From positions 5,380 through 69,379 of the forward strand of contig JAPLNL010000019.1 of assembly GCA_026692905.1 (NCBI GenBank): 64,000 nt of DNA. The letters are read 5' to 3'. Numbering within the stretch: the stretch's first letter is position 1; every line of letters starts with the position of its first letter. This DNA comes from Planctomycetota bacterium (GTDB lineage Bacteria; Planctomycetota; Planctomycetia; Pirellulales; Pirellulaceae). This document shows, one piece after another, positions 60,526 to 64,000 of this stretch. Position numbers and translations under genes: made by a program. A model generated the notes under the pieces. It was given only the letters and a program-made list of their open reading frames with translations. It was not told where the DNA came from and did no database searches.

Positions 60526-62325
60526 TCAAGTATCCACACCGGAAGCGCCCGGGGCCAACGGTACTTTGTTTTGCTTTGTTTCGGCTTTTTCTAGCCATGG
60601 CTGTTTTTTGCGATAGTTCTCCAGTTCCTCCTTGAGTTGCTCGAGCTGAGGTTCCTTGCTGTCGGTCCCTAGCTCCACGGCTTTGCTAGCCCATTCGACC
60701 GCTTTATCAAAATCACCAACTCTCGCGTAGGCAGCAGCCAACGTGCTCAAGATGTGCGGCTTTTTGTAGTCTGTCAGCTCACAGGCTTCCAGTCCAAGCT
60801 CAAGAGCTCGCTTTCCATCCAAAACGTCCTCGTTCACGCTTGTCGAAAGGGTCCAGGAAAGGTTATTCAAAATGCCTGAACGCTCCTCTCTGTCCTTAGG
60901 GGCGAGCTCAAGGGCTTTTTCAAAATCGGAAATGGCCTTCGGGTAGTCTTTGATCGCCAGGAAAGTGTCTCCACGCATGCGATACGCCTGCCAATTTTCC
61001 GAATCGAGTTTCGTTACTTGGCTAAACACTTTGATCGCCTCGGCGGGACGATTGTCCATGGAATACAACAGCCCCAATTGGATTAGTAGTGCTGGGTTTG
61101 GACTTTCCTTGGGCTGATCTTTGATGATCATGCGAATGTCTTGAATGGCATCGCCAAACCGCTTCTGCTCCGCGGCGACGCTTGACCGCAGAAGAATGGC
61201 ATCGATTCGATCCGGCGCGATTTCGAGGGCGGTATCGATGTCCTTGCGGGCTGCTTCGATATCGTCGGCATCAATTGCGGCACGAGCTCTCAGTAGAAGT
61301 CCTTCGACATCGTCTTTGGACATTTCCAAGACCTTGTCCAAATCCGCTTTCGCCAATTCGGGTTCTTTGTTGCTAGCATGCACTCTCGCTCGGGTTTTCA
61401 AGAGCGCCGTTGAGTTTGGCAGCAGTTTGATTTTAGCATTGAGCAACTCCAACGCATCGGACAGACGTTCCTTGTTGGAAGCCAGAAGCTCGGAGGTGAA
61501 AAGGACCAAGGTCTCGTTTTCGGGGTTGGTCTCAAGTACTTCTTGAAAGAACGTGATCGCTTCGTCTGTTCGGCCTTGCTGAATGAGTTCCTTGCCAAGC
61601 GCAGCGACGCTCGCTTGGTTTGCTCCATCATATTGGATGGATCGCTTGAGATCGGCGAGACCGTCTTCGACATCGGCTTGTGTGCCCGCTCGAAGCATGA
61701 GTAGTCGACTAAGTTTGACCTTGGTATCCGGGTCCGCTTTCTTGGAATCGACATAAGGTCCCAATTCGGCAATCCCGTCACTGGCCACAGTCTTAGCCGC
61801 CTCGACTTCTTTTCGGCTGGCATGCAATTGGAATTTCATCAAGTACGCATCGGCAAGCAATGGATCGTACTCAATGGCCTCTCCCAGGTCTTCCAACAAG
61901 TCGTTAAGAAGTTTATTGCGTCGCGAAACCGACATACCCGGGGCAATCGTGCGAGCGACCTCTTGCGTCTTTTGCAAGTACGCGGATGCAATGAGTTTGT
62001 TCGCGGTATCTATGTCCGCTTTATTGAGCCCTTTCTTGATCGCTGACTTCGCAAGCGCAATGATCTCCTTGAGCGTATCAACGGATTCGACATTAAGCCG
62101 CAGCCGACTCGCCTCTTCAAAGTCCTCGTCACCATCAAACGATTCGGGGAGGACGATTTCCTTTGGCTTTTTTACTTCAGGGGGTTGGGGCGTTGTGTCC
62201 TGGCCGTGTATCGGAGCGGCAAGAAACAGCGTGCCGGCAAACAAGAGGCCCGCAAACCAACGGCGGCGATAAGTGACCAACTTGGTGCCGAAGTAAGGAG
62301 TAGGGTTGATTTTGGATGGAATCAT
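60526..62325 (-). CDS. TPR-repeat protein, secreted
   Basis: This 599-residue protein has a signal peptide ending near 'PIHGQ' and then about 12 tetratricopeptide repeats of roughly 34 residues, for example 'AIKVFSQVTKLDSENWQAYR' and 'AISDFEKALELAPKDREERS'. The final repeat ends 'DKAVEWASKAVELGTDSKEP'. TPRs form a superhelix for protein-protein contacts. The periplasmic location suggests an envelope scaffold. The start ATG at 62325 is clear. It converges on the ATP-grasp gene, separated by truncated R6. Confidence 0.88.
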   Translation of the reverse strand: MIPSKINPTPYFGTKLVTYRRRWFAGLLFAGTLFLAAPIHGQDTTPQPPEVKKPKEIVLPESFDGDEDFEEASRLRLNVESVDTLKEIIALAKSAIKKGLNKADIDTANKLIASAYLQKTQEVARTIAPGMSVSRRNKLLNDLLEDLGEAIEYDPLLADAYLMKFQLHASRKEVEAAKTVASDGIAELGPYVDSKKADPDTKVKLSRLLMLRAGTQADVEDGLADLKRSIQYDGANQASVAALGKELIQQGRTDEAITFFQEVLETNPENETLVLFTSELLASNKERLSDALELLNAKIKLLPNSTALLKTRARVHASNKEPELAKADLDKVLEMSKDDVEGLLLRARAAIDADDIEAARKDIDTALEIAPDRIDAILLRSSVAAEQKRFGDAIQDIRMIIKDQPKESPNPALLIQLGLLYSMDNRPAEAIKVFSQVTKLDSENWQAYRMRGDTFLAIKDYPKAISDFEKALELAPKDREERSGILNNLSWTLSTSVNEDVLDGKRALELGLEACELTDYKKPHILSTLAAAYARVGDFDKAVEWASKAVELGTDSKEPQLEQLKEELENYRKKQPWLEKAETKQNKVPLAPGASGVDT

Positions 62326-62445
62326 TTTTGAACCTGATCATGTTTGGAGCGTCGACGACCTTCGTTTCCTCGAACTGGAACCCAGTCTGGAATAATTGCC
62401 ATTGTAGCGTCTAGGCGAATACGGAGGAAAGTTCGGAATGGACGA

Positions 62446-62919
62446 CTATTCTTCCGAAAAACTCGACGGGACTCGCGAAATCGAGTCCGGCCAAGAGGCC
62501 ACTGGCCGGCCCAAGAACTCCAAAAACGGTCGAATTTTGCGAGCCGTCTCCAACCGCTTCGGCTGCGCAGCGAAATAGGCATAGGCCCGAACTTGCTCAG
62601 GGGATGTGTCCTTGGAAATAAATTCCGCAGTCACGATCTGTCGCACATATTCGTTGTTTTCGCTGCCCGGATGATATCCCTCAATCTGGTCCAACTCCGA
62701 GATCGTAGGGTCCATGTCCTCGGGATTGAACTCCCAAATTTCACCCAACAACCAGTGGTCGCCCGGGGCCGCGGCCGGATAAGGCCCCAAATCAAACAAG
62801 TCCGCTTGAATCGTGCCGGCTAAGATTCGGAGCGGCTTGCGAGGCCATAAACCACCACGGAGATAGGACTTTTTCAGGGTGCCATAAACAAAAAATGCTG
62901 AAACGTTTCCTGTGCTCAT
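62446..62919 (-). CDS. Gamma-glutamylcyclotransferase-like (AIG2-family) protein
   Basis: About 157 residues from the ATG at 62919. It has the AIG2/GGCT signature 'FFVYGTLKKSYLRGG' near the N-terminus, 'LGPYPAAAPGD' and 'ISELDQIEGYHPG' with the likely catalytic Glu, then 'RAYAYFAA'. Family members cyclise gamma-glutamyl-amino acids to 5-oxoproline or cleave gamma-glutamylamines. The Uma2 gene ends 15 bp upstream of its start, so the two may be one operon. Confidence 0.85.
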   Translation of the reverse strand: MSTGNVSAFFVYGTLKKSYLRGGLWPRKPLRILAGTIQADLFDLGPYPAAAPGDHWLLGEIWEFNPEDMDPTISELDQIEGYHPGSENNEYVRQIVTAEFISKDTSPEQVRAYAYFAAQPKRLETARKIRPFLEFLGRPVASWPDSISRVPSSFSEE

Positions 62920-62933
62920 TTGCAATTAGGCTC

Positions 62934-63515
62934 CTAAGCCTCTTCGCTTATCTTAAGCGGGAATTGGGGGCAAAGTTTCGACTTCGAAATCCTGAAGTCA
63001 GGTTGTTGAGCAATGAAAAATTGCATCGTGCTTTCCAGGTCGCAGAGCCATACCTCTTCTGCGCCTGCCTCAAAATACAAGTGACGTTTCGCTGCCATTT
63101 CTTCCGTCGTGTTGCTCGGCGAAAGCACTTCCACGCAAATCTCAGGTGCAATTTCAAAAGCTTGTTGTTCCCGCACTACTGCAAACCGCTCTTCGGAATA
63201 CCAGCCAACATCCGCGACCTTTACGCCATCCGCGGTCGAAACAGGACATTCTGGTAGCGTTCGGCCACCTAGCATTTGACGAATTCGAAACGCAATTTCA
63301 CCTTGGGAATTGCTATGCCCTCCGCTGGCTGGTGGAGTCATGATGATTTGCCCCATTCCATTTGTTTCGACGCGATAAGGTAGTTTGGCTAAATCACTAT
63401 CAGCGAGCACTTTAGCCCAACGCACTCGATTTAGCTTTGTTTGCTCCTGCCTTGCATTTTGCTCCAGTCTCGCAATGTCACTAGTCGCTGACGCCATGGA
63501 TACGTGACCTTTCAT
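62934..63515 (-). CDS. Uma2 family (DUF820) predicted endonuclease
   Basis: About 193 residues from the ATG at 63515 (ATG 63497 also possible). The PD-(D/E)xK-type core is visible: 'VKVADVGWYSEER' (Asp), 'ICVEVLSPSNTTEEMAAKRH' (Glu, Lys) and 'YFEAGAEEVWLCD'. Uma2 proteins are numerous in planctomycetes and cyanobacteria; their targets are mostly unknown. It sits 14 bp upstream of the cyclotransferase gene. Confidence 0.88.
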   Translation of the reverse strand: MKGHVSMASATSDIARLEQNARQEQTKLNRVRWAKVLADSDLAKLPYRVETNGMGQIIMTPPASGGHSNSQGEIAFRIRQMLGGRTLPECPVSTADGVKVADVGWYSEERFAVVREQQAFEIAPEICVEVLSPSNTTEEMAAKRHLYFEAGAEEVWLCDLESTMQFFIAQQPDFRISKSKLCPQFPLKISEEA

Positions 63516-63598
63516 GATCAAATCTGTGTCTTGTCTGTTCTATTATCGAGTGGATTCTAAGAAAAGTCAAAGTAGCCCCCCAAGAGACTGAAGCCATC

Positions 63599-64000
63599 CT
63601 AACCAATGCAATCCAGTACCCTCTGCGCATGCCGTTTTATTCCCAATTCAGCAAGAACGGCTTCTGAAGCTGGTTCATTTTTCTGATTGGTTCGAATGCC
63701 CTCCATCAGCTTGGCGGAAAGGTCGGCTGGCGAGTCCGCTTGAAAAAGGGTTCCTAGATGACGACCACCCGCAAACGACTCAAGCCGCTGATGAATCTCT
63801 GGGAACGCTCCGTGATTGGGCTGAACGTATGGAGTGCCGGCAGCAATGGCCTCCAAGAGGAAGAGCCCCTTGGGTTCTGTGTAGGTTGTTGGGACGCAGA
63901 ACAAATCGATGGAACGCAAGAAGTTAGCTTTCTCCGTTCTATCGATACTGCCAAGATATTCCCAGCGTTGATCGAGTCCAGCTCGAGCCAATTTTGCTTT
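63599..64000 (-). CDS. Glycosyltransferase family 4/1, C-terminal part (5' end outside window)
   Basis: The frame is open to the window edge, so the N-terminus is missing. About 133 residues remain, with the GT-B nucleotide-sugar site 'EPKGLFLLEAIAAG' (Glu-x7-Glu motif) and 'PNHGAFPEI' typical of GT4 transferases. It would move a sugar from a nucleotide donor to an acceptor during polysaccharide or lipid glycosylation. Donor and acceptor are unknown. Confidence 0.85.
   Translation of the reverse strand, partial: KAKLARAGLDQRWEYLGSIDRTEKANFLRSIDLFCVPTTYTEPKGLFLLEAIAAGTPYVQPNHGAFPEIHQRLESFAGGRHLGTLFQADSPADLSAKLMEGIRTNQKNEPASEAVLAELGIKRHAQRVLDCIG

Overview
The window looks like a piece of a planctomycete chromosome, most likely Pirellulaceae (Rhodopirellula/Blastopirellula-like). 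This rests on gene content, not on a database search. It carries two PSD1/DUF1549/DUF1553 cytochrome-c plus DUF1501 operons, a DUF1570 protein, a surface protein with a planctomycete-type N-terminal sorting motif and C-terminal dockerin-like repeats, an SHD1 protein, two ECF sigma factor-Ser/Thr kinase pairs, and many Tat or Sec signal peptides. Few starts have a strong Shine-Dalgarno site and several need TTG or GTG.

Layout. 1-0.8 kb: tandem 30-bp repeat array and a GNAT acetyltransferase whose tail runs into it. 0.9-5.8 kb: secreted esterase, sialate O-acetylesterase and Gfo/Idh/MocA oxidoreductase, a carbohydrate-processing set. 6-18 kb: M14 carboxypeptidase, a small membrane protein, a 2-oxo acid decarboxylase, a WecG-type glycosyltransferase, a DUF1570 protein, a dockerin-type metalloprotease, a nucleotidyltransferase and an acyl-CoA dehydrogenase. 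18-25.7 kb: CocE/NonD hydrolase, an RDD remnant, the first PSD1-DUF1501 operon, a stranded adenosine deaminase fragment and an SBF-like transporter. 25.7-29.3 kb: ECF sigma-kinase pair 1. 29.8-34.8 kb: EF-hand protein and the second PSD1-DUF1501 operon, in a region flanked by two copies of one repeat. 35.2-40.1 kb: DNA-repair group on the minus strand (AlkA-like glycosylase, photolyase-related protein that appears to lack Fe-S ligands, and a class II photolyase fused to a renalase-like flavoprotein). 40.5-46.1 kb: pheA, dnaK behind an apparent sigma-54 promoter, an SDR, and dinB. 46.4-48.6 kb: sigma-kinase pair 2. 49-53.8 kb: CobW-family GTPase, Cys-rich PhnD-like protein, ArsR repressor, phosphatase-cytochrome c fusion, and exported MsrB. 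54-64 kb: tRNA-Leu(CAG), a CrtI-like flavoprotein, nusB, an SHD1 protein, a PLP decarboxylase-ATP-grasp pair, a TPR protein, a gamma-glutamylcyclotransferase-like protein, a Uma2 protein and a truncated glycosyltransferase.

Between genes lie at least eight families of palindromic or tandem repeats, several in two or three copies within 64 kb. Many sit within a few bases of a stop codon. In two cases the repeat supplies the stop codon or the C-terminal codons. No transposase, integrase, rRNA or CRISPR array was seen.

The most unusual items are the photolyase-oxidoreductase fusion, the phosphatase-cytochrome c fusion, the overlapping PLP decarboxylase and ATP-grasp genes, the sigma-54-type promoter before dnaK, and the repeat network at gene ends.
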